A stretch of 64,000 nucleotides of DNA from Nematopogon swammerdamellus (Eukaryota; Arthropoda; Insecta; Lepidoptera; Adelidae). A model generated the notes under the pieces. It was not told the origin of the DNA. It saw nothing but the letters and a program-made list of their open reading frames with translations, and searched no databases. The DNA lies in NCBI GenBank assembly GCA_946902875.1, contig OX336336.1, positions 29,033,558 to 29,097,557 of the forward strand. Reading direction: 5' to 3'. The position numbers and the translations under genes were made by a program. Below, piece after piece: positions 41,630 to 51,802 of this stretch (position 1 is the stretch's first letter; the number at the start of each line of letters is the position of its first letter).

Positions 41630-41970
41630 GTTGTGATAAGGTTCAATGTGGAACCGTGCAAGTTGACTGATCGCAAAAATTATGCGACATCATGAAGGTG
41701 CAATAGATCGAAAATTTGGAGACAATACGTAACGGCCCGGTGGTGTAGTTGGTTATCGCGTTGGCGGCTCAAGCCAGAGACCCAGGTTCAAATCCTGGTC
41801 GGGATGTATTTTTTGCAATGATTTTCGATTTGCGAACTGGCGAACCCCACTGGGAGGCAGGCAGGCGTGACGTTATGTATGTGTATGTATGTATGAACTT
41901 ATAGCGCAACACCGATTACTCTGCTTACCCTGATTGTCGGGATACAAAAGCGTGAGTTATGTATGTATGT
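41630..41970 (+). mobile_element. tRNA-like SINE, family T (copy 2)
   Basis: Upstream block GTGCAAGTTGACTGATCGC, tRNA-like unit at 41735-41806 (CGGTGGTGTAGTTGGTTATC; T-arm CCAGGTTCAAATCCTGG), then a body with TTACTCTGCTTACCCTGATT and an (ATGT)n tail. The T arm is perfect and the anticodon arm plausible, but the acceptor stem has a mismatch. The shared flanks with 39239 argue for a repeat family, not a host tRNA. Confidence 0.6.
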
Positions 41971-42044
41971 ATGTATGATATTGATATAAATCCCGTATGG
42001 CCAAATACCGCGGTATCGTGGCTGTGTAGGAGGGGCCAGCCGCC

Positions 42045-42202
42045 AGCCAGACCGTCTGGTCTGCAGGTCTATTCTTGTAAATTCTGACAGCGGAATCAGC
42101 GCTGATGTGGCGCTGAGAGCTACTTTGGTAAGTGGCTCTCAGCGCAACAACAGCGCTGATTCCGCTGTCAGAATTTACAAGAATAGACCTGCTGGTCTGG
42201 CT
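42045..42202. mobile_element. Palindromic MITE
   Basis: Arms of about 70 bp (CAGGTCTATTCTTGTAAATT, CTGACAGCGGAATCAGCGCT) pair around a loop near TACTTTGGTA, with one short insertion in the right arm. No ORF. Confidence 0.8.
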
Positions 42203-42477
42203 CCTATGAAAAGGGCAATAAAAACGCAGCGCGGCGGAGCACATCGTCGTCGTAGCGCAATTCATTTCTCGTAGACCCTCTACGACTTTTCATTCATTTT
42301 AAATTTCGTAGCGCCCGCAATAATGCCAACATGAAGAGACAGAGCATTCTAGTCTCAAATGTTGCGGACGCATTTTCCGTTCCGGTGCGTTGTGTCGAAC
42401 AATATATCAGTGTTGACAATCTTACTGTCTTTGTTGTTTTTCGAGATGAAACAACAAAATAGTATAATATATTAATA

Positions 42478-42805
42478 TACCGTGTGGGGCCGCTACTTTA
42501 AAAGAATAGCCCCACTGCATCTCTCCCCGTGTATGTCGTAAAAGGCGACTAAGGGATATGACTCCCTTCTTATATTACTAGGTGGTAGGGTTTAAACCGC
42601 CCGGGTTGGTACCACCGCACTGTATGAAAGGTCGGTCGAAACGGCTATGTAAATAGTTTGTGTTTTCCGTCCAGTTCAGTGTAGCCGGCACGACCGAAGG
42701 GAAGCACTGACTTGGCACCAAGTTCACCCGGTGTTATGGGCTGACATCACGGATGTTGTAGGTGATGTAGCCAAGCGTGTCAGTTTCCATAAAAAAAAAA
42801 AAAAA
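42478..42805 (+). mobile_element. SINE family A, head 1 + body
   Basis: Complete: TACCGTGTGGGGCCGCTAC to about 15 A. Same architecture as 14839-15169. Confidence 0.92.
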
Positions 42806-42832
42806 GTTTACGACTCAATCAATACTAACAAT

Positions 42833-43035
42833 AAATCTGTAAGGGATGGTCATGGAGTAAGTTACTTTGTTTTATGAAATACTGCGTTTGTAGACTCTAT
42901 GTTGTGATACTAAAACTAAATTGACGGTTTTTAGAAATATTTTCTGTATATATGTATGTTTGTTCCTCCATAACTCTTAAAGCGATCATCCGAATTCGCT
43001 GAAACTTAGTACAATGGGAAGTCGCGGACAAAAGC
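42833..43035 (-). repeat. Dispersed repeat E, 3' half
   Basis: TCTGTAAGGGATGGTCATGG, AGACTCTATG and CTAAAACTAAATTGACGG match 55165-55521. The family start is degraded at the right edge (GTCGCGGACAAAAGC). Confidence 0.65.
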
Positions 43036-43104
43036 TATAATCGAAATTAATTAAAAATACTTGGTTAAATTATCTATTTAACTACAATTATATTTTTTGC
43101 GCAA

Positions 43105-43337
43105 TGTAATCCGGTATGATTGGCTGAGTTAAAGATGCCAGAGCACATGCTTCGACCAGCCAATATCAACTCCGAGAAGGTAGGTGCCATACCGGGGACT
43201 TTCCTTTGTCTTTATGGTTGCTATGACACAATATTTCATCCAAAAGGGTGGTACCAACCTAGTCGGCTACAATTTGATGTCACCACCTAGTAAGGGGCCA
43301 TAGAAGGGATCTACAGTTTTAATAATTTTCCGAACGG
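43105..43337 (-). mobile_element. SINE family B, body, minus strand
   Basis: TGTAATCCGGTATGATTGGC, CCGACCAGCCAATATC-like block, AACCTAGTCGGCTACAATTT, CCACCTAGTAAGGGGC. Head lost; the middle is replaced by a diverged A/T-rich stretch. Confidence 0.8.
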
Positions 43338-43980
43338 CCTATACGAAAGACTAAAATAAATATGAAATTAACAAATACGAGTAAGTGGCGCAATAATGTT
43401 TCAATTCATTTAATGAATTTGTTGGTTAATATAAGGACTATAAAGGAAGACATTCATTATTATTTAATTTTATGGAGCATTATTAGGTAAAATCAAAATC
43501 AAAATAAATCTATACATACATATAATAAAATCGTAGAGGTAAGAAAGTCTGTACATTGAATGTATTCGAAAAAAAAATAACCAGGGTGGCTTAAAATGAG
43601 ATACTAAACATGTTAGAACAGTTTTTAAAATTTTTGTTTGTTTGTTTGTTTGTTTGTTTGTTTGTTTGTCTGTACGCGCATCACGCAAAAACCACTGAAC
43701 GGAATTAGACGAAACTTTGTATAGTGGCAGTTTATATGACGGGTTAACATAATACGTAAAAAAAAATAACAAAAATAAAAAAAAATTAACAATTATAAAC
43801 ATTATTGCGCGTTTAAAATCACGTAGTCCAAAGTAAAGGTAAAAACAATTTTAAATGTCATGTTGACAACGGAGAACTGTCATCTCGATGTGAGCTGGCC
43901 GGTGACAAATTGTTTGATAAATAAAAATAATAATTGAAAGTCGAAGTTATGTCGCTGTCATTGGTGCAATACAATTTATA
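43338..43980. other. No gene; (TTTG)n microsatellite
   Basis: 43634-43670 is a TTTG run. Flanking sequence is A/T-rich and unassigned. Confidence 0.5.
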
Positions 43981-44122
43981 TATCTGTTGCCCGCGGCTTC
44001 GCTCGCGTGAAATTCGTATTTTAAAAAAAGAAAGTAAGTAACTAAAGGCGGACCCAAAGGTGGATCTGCGCTCACGTAAACGATATTCTTTCTCGATGAA
44101 TATCGTTTACGTTAGTTACTAC

Positions 44123-44450
44123 TAAGGGCGAGGTGGAAGGCGGAGCTGAGTTCAGGAAGAAGAAAAACATTCTTGAAGAAAGTAAGTAACTAAGGGCGAG
44201 GCCGAAGGCCGAGCTCTATTATGGAAGACCATAAACCTTCTCGAAGAAAGTAAGTAACTATGGGCGAGGCCGAAGGCCGAGCTGCGTTCAGGAAGAAGCT
44301 AAACCATCTTGAAGAAAGTAAGCAACTAAGGCGAGGCCGAAGGCCGAGCTACGTTCTGACAAATGATAAACCATCTCGAAGAAAGCAAGTAACTAAGGGC
44401 GAGGCCGAAGGCCGAGCTGCGTTCAGGAAGAAGCTAAACCATCTCGAATA
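44123..44450 (+). repeat. 68-bp tandem repeat, five units
   Basis: Starts at 44123, 44190, 44258, 44326 and about 44393. Each unit has CTAAGGGCGAGGCCGAAGGC, a variable centre, and CTCGAAGAAAGTAAGTAA. The frame across it encodes a repetitive GEAEGRAAFRKKLNHLE peptide, likely incidental. Confidence 0.88.
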
Positions 44451-44544
44451 AAGTTAATTAATATTAAGATTGAGTTAATTTAATTTAAATTTTATTATAA
44501 AGTCCACGCTTCTAACAGCAAATATACCGTGCATCCTAGAACCT

Positions 44545-44978
44545 CGCGGTTATTCCCGGCTGGATGGCAAGAGGCCAGATGCTATCACCTTAGTGCCATG
44601 GACTAAGGGTAGTTCTTTGATGTGGGACGCCACTTTTGTTCTCACATTGGCTCCAAGTCACGTTAGGACATCTTCAAGAGCGGCTGGCGCGGCCGAGGCT
44701 GGGGCGGAGAGCCTCAAACGCATCAAATATAGAAATATAATTCAAGATTTCGAATTTGTTGCGTTTGCGGTTGAAACCCTCGGTCCGTGGAGCAGTGAAG
44801 CCAAAAGAGGCTTGACTGGCTTGGCTGGCTTGGCTGGTTAACACAACTGGTGTCCCGCCATCAAGGGCTTATGTACTTCATTCAAAGGGTAAGCCTTGCT
44901 ATCCAGCGGGGTAATGCCGCAAGTGCTCTAAGAACATTTGAAAATGCCCGTTTTGATAGTTATTTTAATGTTTGTTAG
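44545..44978 (+). pseudogene. Retroelement ORF C-terminal tail
   Basis: Frame 1: EPRGYSRLDGKRPDAITLVP, WTKGSSLMWDATFVLTLAPS, KYRNIIQDFEFVAFAVETLG, PWSSEAKR. After a frameshift near 44806: YFIQRVSLAIQRGNAASALR to a stop at 44976-44978, then an AATAAA at about 45025. I recall this conserved tail (RPDxxTLVPW, WDAT, FETLGPW, QRxSxAIQRGNAAS) from many animal retroelement-like ORFs; its exact clade is not certain. Confidence 0.65.
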
Positions 44979-45360
44979 GTAGGTTTAATTCTTTAGTTAG
45001 TAATATTACTTTTTAATTTTTATGAAATAAATAGATTGAGTTAACGATATTATATTCTATCGAAGAAAGGAAGTCTTTAAGGGCGAGGCCCGAAGGCGGA
45101 AGAGGGTTTTTGGTTTACCTGAACGCAGCTCGGCCTTCGGCCTCGCACTTAGTTCCTTCCTTTCTTCCAGAAGGTTTATCGTCTTCCTGAACGCAGCTCG
45201 GCCTTCGGCCTCGCCCATACTTACTTCCTTTATTTGAGAAAGGTTTATCGTTTACCTGAAAGCAGCTCGGCCTTTGGCCTCGCTCTTAGTTACTTACATT
45301 CTTCTTTGGAATACGAATTTCACGCGAGCGGAGCCGCGGGCTCAGCTAGTAAGATATAAG

Positions 45361-45690
45361 ACTTCAAAGAGCTACGCGACGACGTCGCCGTGCAGTCCGG
45401 TGGATACGGAGCTCTCCGAGATGGGGGTGGTGGTGGCCTACGTGTCTAGTACCACCACCTATCGCTCGTAGCTTGCCTCGCGTCGTCTCGGAGAGCTCCG
45501 TAGCCACGGCCTGCACCCGCCGGCGTGCTTGGAGGCTTGTCTCCCGCCGCCGGCGGTATTACCGTTTTTTATTTTTTTATTAATTTTGTGTATTTTTATT
45601 ACTTTGTATTTTTAATACTTGTATAATATATGTAAAATTAATAGAAAATTTGGAAAATGTGAAATAAAGAAAATAAATATAGTGATATGT
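45361..45690 (+). mobile_element. Probable LINE 3' end with hairpin
   Basis: GATACGGAGCTCTCCGAGAT and TCTCGGAGAGCTCCGTAG form inverted arms around a GGTGGTGGTGG and ACCACCACC pair. CCGCCGCCGGCGG follows, then an A/T-rich region ending AATAAAG. A homologous block is at 63920-64000. Together they define another repeat family, probably a retroelement C-terminus and 3' UTR. Confidence 0.5.
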
Positions 45691-45736
45691 ATGACGATGT
45701 AAACTTTTATTATTTAACTTTTGTTAGTATTAAGTT

Positions 45737-45900
45737 TCTTTCATTCTTCTTCTTTTGTTGCTACCCTATACATATTATGTTTTCAATTAAGACAGGTGGA
45801 CTGGCAGAGATTGCCATAGGTAATAAGTCCGCCTTCTGTAATATCATATCTGTAATAGTTATATTTAAGTGCAATAAAGGACATTTCTATTCTATCTATA
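45737..45900 (+). repeat. Repeat I, (TATTC)n tail (copy 1)
   Basis: CATTCTTCTTCTTTTGTTGC, TACCCTATACATATTATG, GACTGGCAGAGATTG, then GTGCAATAAAGGAC and TTCTATTCTATC. Copy 2 is at 54268-54593. Confidence 0.65.
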
Positions 45901-46910
45901 TTTTTAAAAATTATGGTGGCGAAATCAGAAATGGGTTTAGCTTTTATTTTGATGTTAGGTTAGGTTAGGTTTTTTCATTTGCAAACATGTTTTTTTTTAT
46001 TTCGCTACCGTTCCTCTTTTTATTATATTTGGTTTCCGAGGCCAGCATGGTCACAAAATTTACTATATAGCTGTTTTATAACTAAAAATTTTAATCATTG
46101 CCATGAAAATTATTAAGACATTAAACACAATGTCAACACGTAAGTACTGCGCAAACTAAAATCTTACAAGAAAAGTTATGTAATTGAGAATGGCACTCGT
46201 ACAGCTGTACCAGTACTCCGACAGCAACTCTGTTGACAGTTTTGAAAATATTTCGCCGCTCCAAGGAGACCTTTAAATATTTGAAATTTCAATTCCTCGG
46301 GCAGAGCGAAATAATATTTCTTTCAAGTGAAATCACCAACGCAGACAGGGGTAGTCAACCGTGGACGCGGACGTCGTCGCGGCAAGGAGAAGATAGTAGA
46401 AGAGACCTGAGTAGCAATTTCTCGGCGAAAAATAGTTGAGAAACCAGACCTAGGTGCCCAGCTCGGACCAAAGGTGTAATAGAGGTGTTTTGGTGCCCAA
46501 TGAGCGTATTTTTGGTGTAAATATGGTTTAATGGTGCCTCGCGTCCACCGAACGGTTCTATTTAGGTGTTAGCTTCCTATGCTGGACTTCTTCAGGTTTA
46601 AAGACGGTTACGTTGTGTTGTATCATGGGTACCCTACACTCAAATTGCACTCACCGTGAGTTAAACAGTGTATACATTTGACCTGTTTTATCCAATTGAG
46701 CACCGAGGTCCGGGGCAAACTCTCTGATGGGCGCGTCACCACCCTGCCACCAAAATTGCTACACGGGGAGGTAGAGAGGAGTTCGTCTAAGCAAACTGGG
46801 TTCGTCTCGCCGGTAACTGGGCGCGCACGAATTCGAAGAGGGTGTCGTAAGGCATCAGTAGCGACATCCGAGCGTACGTGGGGTTGAATTGTGTATGACC
46901 ACGGCTAATC
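45901..46910. other. No gene recognised
   Basis: Single-copy-looking sequence. 46775-46830 (GTCTAAGCAAACTGGGTTCG, GTAACTGGGCGCGC) resembles 54195-54260 and, weakly, 120-160. The frame at 46678-46887 is not supported as a gene. Confidence 0.4.
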
Positions 46911-47310
46911 CGTAGGGATGTCGGTATCCTATGTGCCTTCTATTGCTTATTCCTTGAGGAGTGCTCGGAGGAGCTTTTTGACGCGATCACGCTGTCCCCT
47001 TCCTACCTCCGCGCCACCGCACTGGGCAGGGATTGGATCTCTCATGCTGGACTTACGGCGGATGCATATCAATCGGTTCTGCAGATCTTTCCTCTACAGA
47101 ACTGGTAAACTCTGGAACGCTCTCCCTCCCTACCAATATATTTCCCCCCAAGTACAGTATCTGCTCTTTCAAGCGGGGCGTGAATAGGCATCTGTCAGGC
47201 CGGCATGGCATTCACAACCCCCGCATAAGACCAAATGTGTAAATGGACGTCGTTATACACCTTGTGGATGGCTCGGCGCTATATGTCGCATTTCAATAAA
47301 AAATAAAAAA
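46911..47310 (+). mobile_element. LINE X, C-terminal fragment with frameshift
   Basis: Frame 1: RSARRSFLTRSRCPLP, NRFCRSFLYRTGKLWNALP. A frameshift near 47140 moves the rest (FPPKYSICSFKRGVNRHLSG, RHGIHNPR) to the next frame. 3' UTR TGTCGCATTTCAATAAAA. Same extent as 3851-4253. Confidence 0.78.
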
Positions 47311-47393
47311 TTAAGTAACTTGTGGCTACGAAACCCTACCAGAGCGGAGAGCCGCTGCTCTCCGCAATGAATCACATCATTGCGGCACGTCTT

Positions 47394-47880
47394 TTTTAAC
47401 CGACTTCCAAAAAAGGAGGAGGTTCTCAATTCGTCTGTATGTTTTTTTTTTTTTTATTTTTTTTTTTATTTTTTTTATTTTTTTGTATGTTTGTAACACG
47501 ATTTCTCCGTCAATTGAGGGCCGATTTAGAAAATTCTTTTTTTGTTAGTTAGGTCATACTTCCGAGGTGGTCCCATTTCAATTTTATCGAAATTGGTTCA
47601 GTGGTTTTCGAAAAATCAGCATAATACTATGGTGTGTGGTTACCTTCAGCAAAACTTGTGATGTGGTCGTTTTCGGCAATTTTCAGTTTGATAAATTAGT
47701 ATGGTGTGTGGTTACCTTCAGCAAAACATTTGTGATGTGGACTTATTCAGCAATTTGCAGTCTGACACATATGGCGAATAATTCTGTACCACTTCAATCG
47801 ATTTCGATTATTCGATTTCGATTATTCTTTTTTATGTAATATTACTAAAAAGAATGAAATAAAAACTGTTTTAAAAAATA
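47394..47880 (+). repeat. Repeat F with internal tandem duplication
   Basis: AACCGACTTCCAAAAAAGGA start, T-rich stretch, GTTTGTAACACGATTTCTCC. A block of about 70 bp (TGGTGTGTGGTTACCTTCAG) is tandemly duplicated at about 47630-47697 and 47700-47765. Confidence 0.65.
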
Positions 47881-48100
47881 TTAAACCGATTTCCAAAAAA
47901 CAAAAAAAAAAAAACTAAAAAGTATTAAATACCTAATATTTTGAAATTTTCTCTGTCCTGTTGAAATACATGAATCGATATACTAGTGATACATATTCGG
48001 ACCCTTGTTTCATGAATATTCTAAATTTGAAATTTTTTTATCTTTTCCGACCGGCGTTTAATTTATTATGGTACCTGGCCAGTACCTACTGTACCGAGTA

Positions 48101-48345
48101 CCATCGAGCTGGTTTGATGATGGAGACAGAAGGTGGCCATAGGAACTCCTAAACTACACATGATAAACCCATCGTGTTTGGGCTCGTTGCATTTGTCTTC
48201 ACGAGAAATTTACTTTAGACCTAAAAGATTCTCAATTCGACGGTATGTTTTCTTTTTTTGGATGTTTGTTACGCGATTACTCCGTCAATTGTGGGCCGAT
48301 TTTGAAAATTCTTTTTTTTTTTATTTGAAAGGGGATAACCCTGAG
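48101..48345 (+). repeat. Foldback-arm fragment followed by repeat F
   Basis: 48118-48200 (CCATAGGAACTCCTAAACTA, CATGATAAACCCATCGTGTT) matches the arm of the giant foldback at 23641-24597. 48228-48345 (GTTACGCGATTACTCCGTCA) matches repeat F. Confidence 0.6.
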
Positions 48346-48519
48346 GTTTTTGAAGTGAAAACTTCTTTAGCGGCTCTTGGCACTTTTTTAGGTGGGTAAA
48401 AATGTATAACTCGCGACATCGCGTCAGCCACATTTTTAAAATGAAACCTTAAGTCATTGCGTTAAGGGTTAAGTTAGAGTGGCACGGGATCTGCCGGCAC
48501 TCCCGGAGTGCAACTGTTA

Positions 48520-48720
48520 AGTAGGGTTCCGTAACACGTTTATGTCTGTCCATTCTACTAAGTTCTGCAAAATGAATGTAGGGTTCCGTAACATATGCAT
48601 GTCTATCCGTTCTACTAAATTTTACAATTTTCAACCAAGGTCCTCCGACGGTTATTTTATAATAAAAGTAGGCTTCCGTAACACGTTTATGTCTGTCCAT
48701 TCTACTAAGTTCTGCAACAT
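48520..48720 (+). repeat. Three direct copies of a block of about 50 bp
   Basis: GGGTTCCGTAACACGTTTAT and CTGTCCATTCTACTAAGTTC recur at about 48525, 48581 and 48671, the spacing of the last enlarged by a 35-bp insertion. Confidence 0.7.
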
Positions 48721-49061
48721 CACCTACAACGTCTGTGATGTCAGCCCATAACACCAGTGCCATGTCAGTGCTTCCCCCTTTGATCGTGCTGACTACACTG
48801 AACTGGTCGGAAAACACAAACTATTTACATAGCCGTTTCGACCGACGTTTAATTCAGTGCGGTGGTACCAACCCGGGAAGGTTAAACCCTACCACCAAGT
48901 AAAATTACGAGGGAAGGGACTTACAGTTTTACGAGGAATCCGAACCTTGGTCAGCCTCCAACGGTCAGCGGTCACCCATCTAAGTACTGACCGCACCCAG
49001 CGTTGCTTAAAATTCAATAGCGACAGTTGACTGTCTGCACCACTGAGCTATCGAAGCTGAC
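48716..49061 (-). mobile_element. SINE family A, 5S/tRNA head + body, minus strand
   Basis: Plus-strand order: CACCTACAACGTCTGTGATG, GTTTAATTCAGTGCGGTGGT, CGGTCACCCATCTAAGTACT (5S part), GAGCTATCGAAGCTGAC. The poly-A end is missing. Confidence 0.88.
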
Positions 49062-49278
49062 GTGGTCCTATTTTAATTGGGTCAAGATCGGATTGGAAAG
49101 CGAGGCGGAATCGCGAGGCCGAAGGCCGAGCGATTCCGCCGAGTACATTAATAGCAAAAAATTACTAAAAAAAACTGTGAAATAAAAAAAAAGTTTTAAA
49201 AAACATAAAACCGACTTCCTAAAAAAAGTAAAACTAAAAAACTATTTAAAATAAAAATATAAAAACCGCCTTCAAAAA

Positions 49279-49464
49279 TATATGAAATAAAAACCTAAAA
49301 AAAAAAACGAACCCTAGAGTTGAAGGCGGTGCTAAAGCAAGCAAAAATGATGCATGAAAGAAAACATGAGCGGATGATAATATCCTTTGTGATTTGTGTA
49401 GCCTTTTTAGCACCGCCTTCAACTCTAGGGTTCGTTTTTTTTTTTAGGTTTTTATTTCATATAT
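49279..49464. mobile_element. Palindromic MITE, 55-bp arms
   Basis: 49279-49335 and 49406-49464 are inverse complements (CGAACCCTAGAGTTGAAGGC, GGTGCTAAA; outer TATGAAATAAAAACCT) around a 70-bp centre. A separate small palindrome GGCGGAATCG/CGATTCCGCC lies at 49102-49141. Confidence 0.78.
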
Positions 49465-49480
49465 TTTTTTTTCATTTTGT

Positions 49481-49822
49481 TTTTATGTAATCCGGTTTGA
49501 TAGGCTGGGTCGGAGGGGCCAAAGCACATGCTCCGACCAGCCAATATCACCTGCGAGAAGGTAGGTGCCATACCGGAGACTTCCCTGGATTGCTGGCTAT
49601 ACTGGATTAGAGGAGAACACAACCGAGGCTGCTTCTCGGCCATCTTACATCCAGTACGGTGGTATCAACCCAGTCGGCTAGTATTTGAGCCTACCGCCTA
49701 GTAAGGGGCAAGGGAAGGGACCTACAGTTTTACACCGGTTCCGAACGATGAAGCAGCAGGTGTAGGTATGCACGTAAATGTTTTCGTCAGAAAAAAACTC
49801 ATTGGTACACGCCGACCGGTTT
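49481..49822 (-). mobile_element. SINE family B, nearly full, minus strand
   Basis: From ATGTAATCCGGTTTGATAGG through CGACCAGCCAATATCACCTG, GGTGCCATACCGGAGACTTC, AACCCAGTCGGCTAGTATTT and TTACACCGGTTCCGAACGAT to TGGTACACGCCGACCGG. The outermost part of the tRNA-like head is cut off. Best reference for the B body. Confidence 0.9.
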
Positions 49823-50239
49823 TACTACAAATTAATGATAGTATTAACTCCGCTCTACCTATCTTCTCCGTGTCTGCGGCCTCCGCGGGCGGCATTCTAT
49901 TTAGTTTTATTTTTTAGTAATTGTTCCGTGACGAGGAAACGCTACTATTTTCTTATTTCCACCCCCGGCCGCCGGCGGAGCCTCTGTTCCATTTACCTAA
50001 CGAAAGGTAGTTTTAAATGAGTTCTTGAAGAATGTCACAATTTATTCCAACGGCCATTGTTGGTGTGAGTAATGAGGCTCTTCACAGCCGCGGGCTCAGT
50101 ACCTATGCTAATTCCAAATTAAAGTTAACCACGCGGGCACTTTCCTTCGAGATACAACAATGAGGAGGATTAAATTTATGGATTCATTTTAATATAACAA
50201 CATTAACTGAATAATTTTAAACGACGGATTAAAATAATG
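49823..50239. other. No gene recognised
   Basis: Mixed sequence with GGCCGCCGGCGG-type GC-rich words near 49965. Nothing supported. Confidence 0.4.
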
Positions 50240-50722
50240 TTTTTTTTTTTTTTTTTTTATGGAACCTGACACGGTTGGCTACATCACCTACAACATCCGT
50301 GATGTCAGCCCATAACACAGGGTGAACTAGGTGCCATGTCAGTGCTTCCCTTCATTTCATGTCGGCTACACTAAACTGGACGGAAAACACGAACTATTTA
50401 CATAGCCGTTTCGACCGACGTTTCGTTCAGTGCGGTGGTACCAACCCGGCCGGGATAAACCCTACCACCTAGTAAAGTAAGAAGGGAAGGGACCTACAGT
50501 TTAACGTGGAATCCGAACCACGGTCAGCCTCCAACGGTCGAGCGGTCACCCATCAAATCACTGACCGCGCTCAGCGTTGCTTAATAACAGTTGACTAACC
50601 AACCGCGCCACTTTGCTACCGAGGCTGACGAATTTTCTTATCCCTTAGTCGACTTTTACGACATGCGACGGGGAGAGATGCAGTGGGGCTATTCTTTTTT
50701 AAGTACCGACCCCACACGGTAC
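50240..50722 (-). mobile_element. SINE family A with head 1 + 5S/tRNA head, minus strand
   Basis: Longest architecture reversed: poly-T, body, GGAATCCGAACCACGGTCAG, GCTCAGCGTTGCTTAATAAC (5S part), CTACCGAGGCTGACG, then head 1 ending CACACGGTA. Sister of 17995-18475. Confidence 0.92.
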
Positions 50723-50763
50723 AATTGTTAATTGAAAAGAGTTATTACAGTATTAAGGATGCA

Positions 50764-51075
50764 TTAACTGACCGTAATTTTATCTAAGAGTCTGACTAAT
50801 GTTTTTCCCACTAACAAATTTTGACAATTCGATACACTTTGTATCATTTGATTTTTAATATGACTTATTATTACATTTCTTTGTAATAAACGTAAACTAA
50901 TTGTTTTATTTGACTTGATATAATATGAAATATCAAAATTGACGATGGCACTATACACCAGATATAGGTAATTTAAATAGGCAGTGTGGTCAGATTCTTC
51001 AGTATTCATGTTTATGCTGTAAATATTAATGCTCTTGTGAGCGGTAGTATGAGTTAATTATTTGTAAGTTACTAT
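50764..51075 (-). pseudogene. Unknown 81-codon frame with a paralogue
   Basis: Minus-strand frame from 51009 to 50764 contains SDHTAYLNYLYLVYSAIVNF and TISLRLLQRNVIISHIKNQ. The locus at 40425-40760 is a diverged copy with matching frame, interrupted by stops there. No family recognised. Nucleotide similarity continues beyond the frame (CTTGTGAGCGGTAGTATGAG). Confidence 0.4.
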
Positions 51076-51124
51076 AATATAATACTTATAAGGTACTAAC
51101 AAAACATTGTGACTTGCGAAGTTT

Positions 51125-51240
51125 GTTTGTCAGTTCTTCTTCGCATTGAATTTAGAACTGGCGGAATTTTCGACATGTCCAAGCGTAGGTTACCTACCTA
51201 TGGATGAAATTATACAATAAACAATAAACAATTAAATTGT
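51125..51240 (+). repeat. Repeat G, uninterrupted copy
   Basis: GTCAGTTCTTCTTCGCATTG, GAACTGGCGGAATTTTCGAC, TAGGTTACCTACCTATGGAT. Shows that the copy at 13573-14035 is split by an insertion. 51241-51800 is A/T-rich and unassigned. Confidence 0.6.
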
Positions 51241-51802
51241 AATTTAAATTAACCAACTACGACATGGATTCGTATTCAGATTTAGATATTTATTTCGCCA
51301 TAATGAACCAACAAGAAGATCAAGATATTTGTACGGGATCCGGGGGGATTTGGGGGATCTGACGGAAAATTGTACGTGCAACCTACACCTCGATGGCTTA
51401 CAGGCAATACTTCGTAACTCACAAAAAATCTGAAATAGAGGTGAGTATACAGAAAATTTTCAAATTAAAAACTGTATGTGTTTGCAAAAACTCGCAATCC
51501 ACGGTCTATTGAATTTAAATTTGAAATAGTGGCAATAAATCACTTCCATAAGCGAATGGTAACACATTCAGCGAAATTTGCGAGCAATTTCTCGCAAGTC
51601 ACACAACAGCCTGCCAAAATAGTCAAAATAATTATATTTATTTAGAATCATTTTTTTTTTTATTATACCTATTAAAAGCAATCAAACAAGAACAAAAACC
51701 ACAAAATATTTACATTTATTTCATTATTTATGAAATAAAACAGTTTTCACCGTCTCCTGTAAAATTCTATCTTCGTGGGTTATGTATGAGGTATTGCGTC
51801 GT

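Larger units (their letters stand above)
43981..45350. mobile_element. Composite: inverted repeat E / 68-bp arrays around a retroelement tail
   Basis: Left: repeat E start (GCGGCTTCGCTCGCGTGAAA) then five units of 68 bp (44123-44450) with the core GGGCGAGGCCGAAGGCCGAG. Right (about 45060-45350): the same units and the repeat E start on the opposite strand, ending CCGCGGGCTCAGCTAGT. The 600 bp in between contain a retroelement C-terminal fragment. It may be one large TIR element or two opposed repeat E copies flanking an older LINE. Confidence 0.7.

Noticed and set aside
41735..41806. Functional tRNA gene
   Set aside because: T arm is good but the acceptor stem has a mismatch and G-U pairs, and the flanks are shared with 39239-39426, so it is a repeat family member.
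44260..44451. Protein with GEAEGRAAFRKKLNHLE repeats
   Set aside because: Derived from the 68-bp tandem repeat; units shift frame relative to each other, arguing against coding selection.
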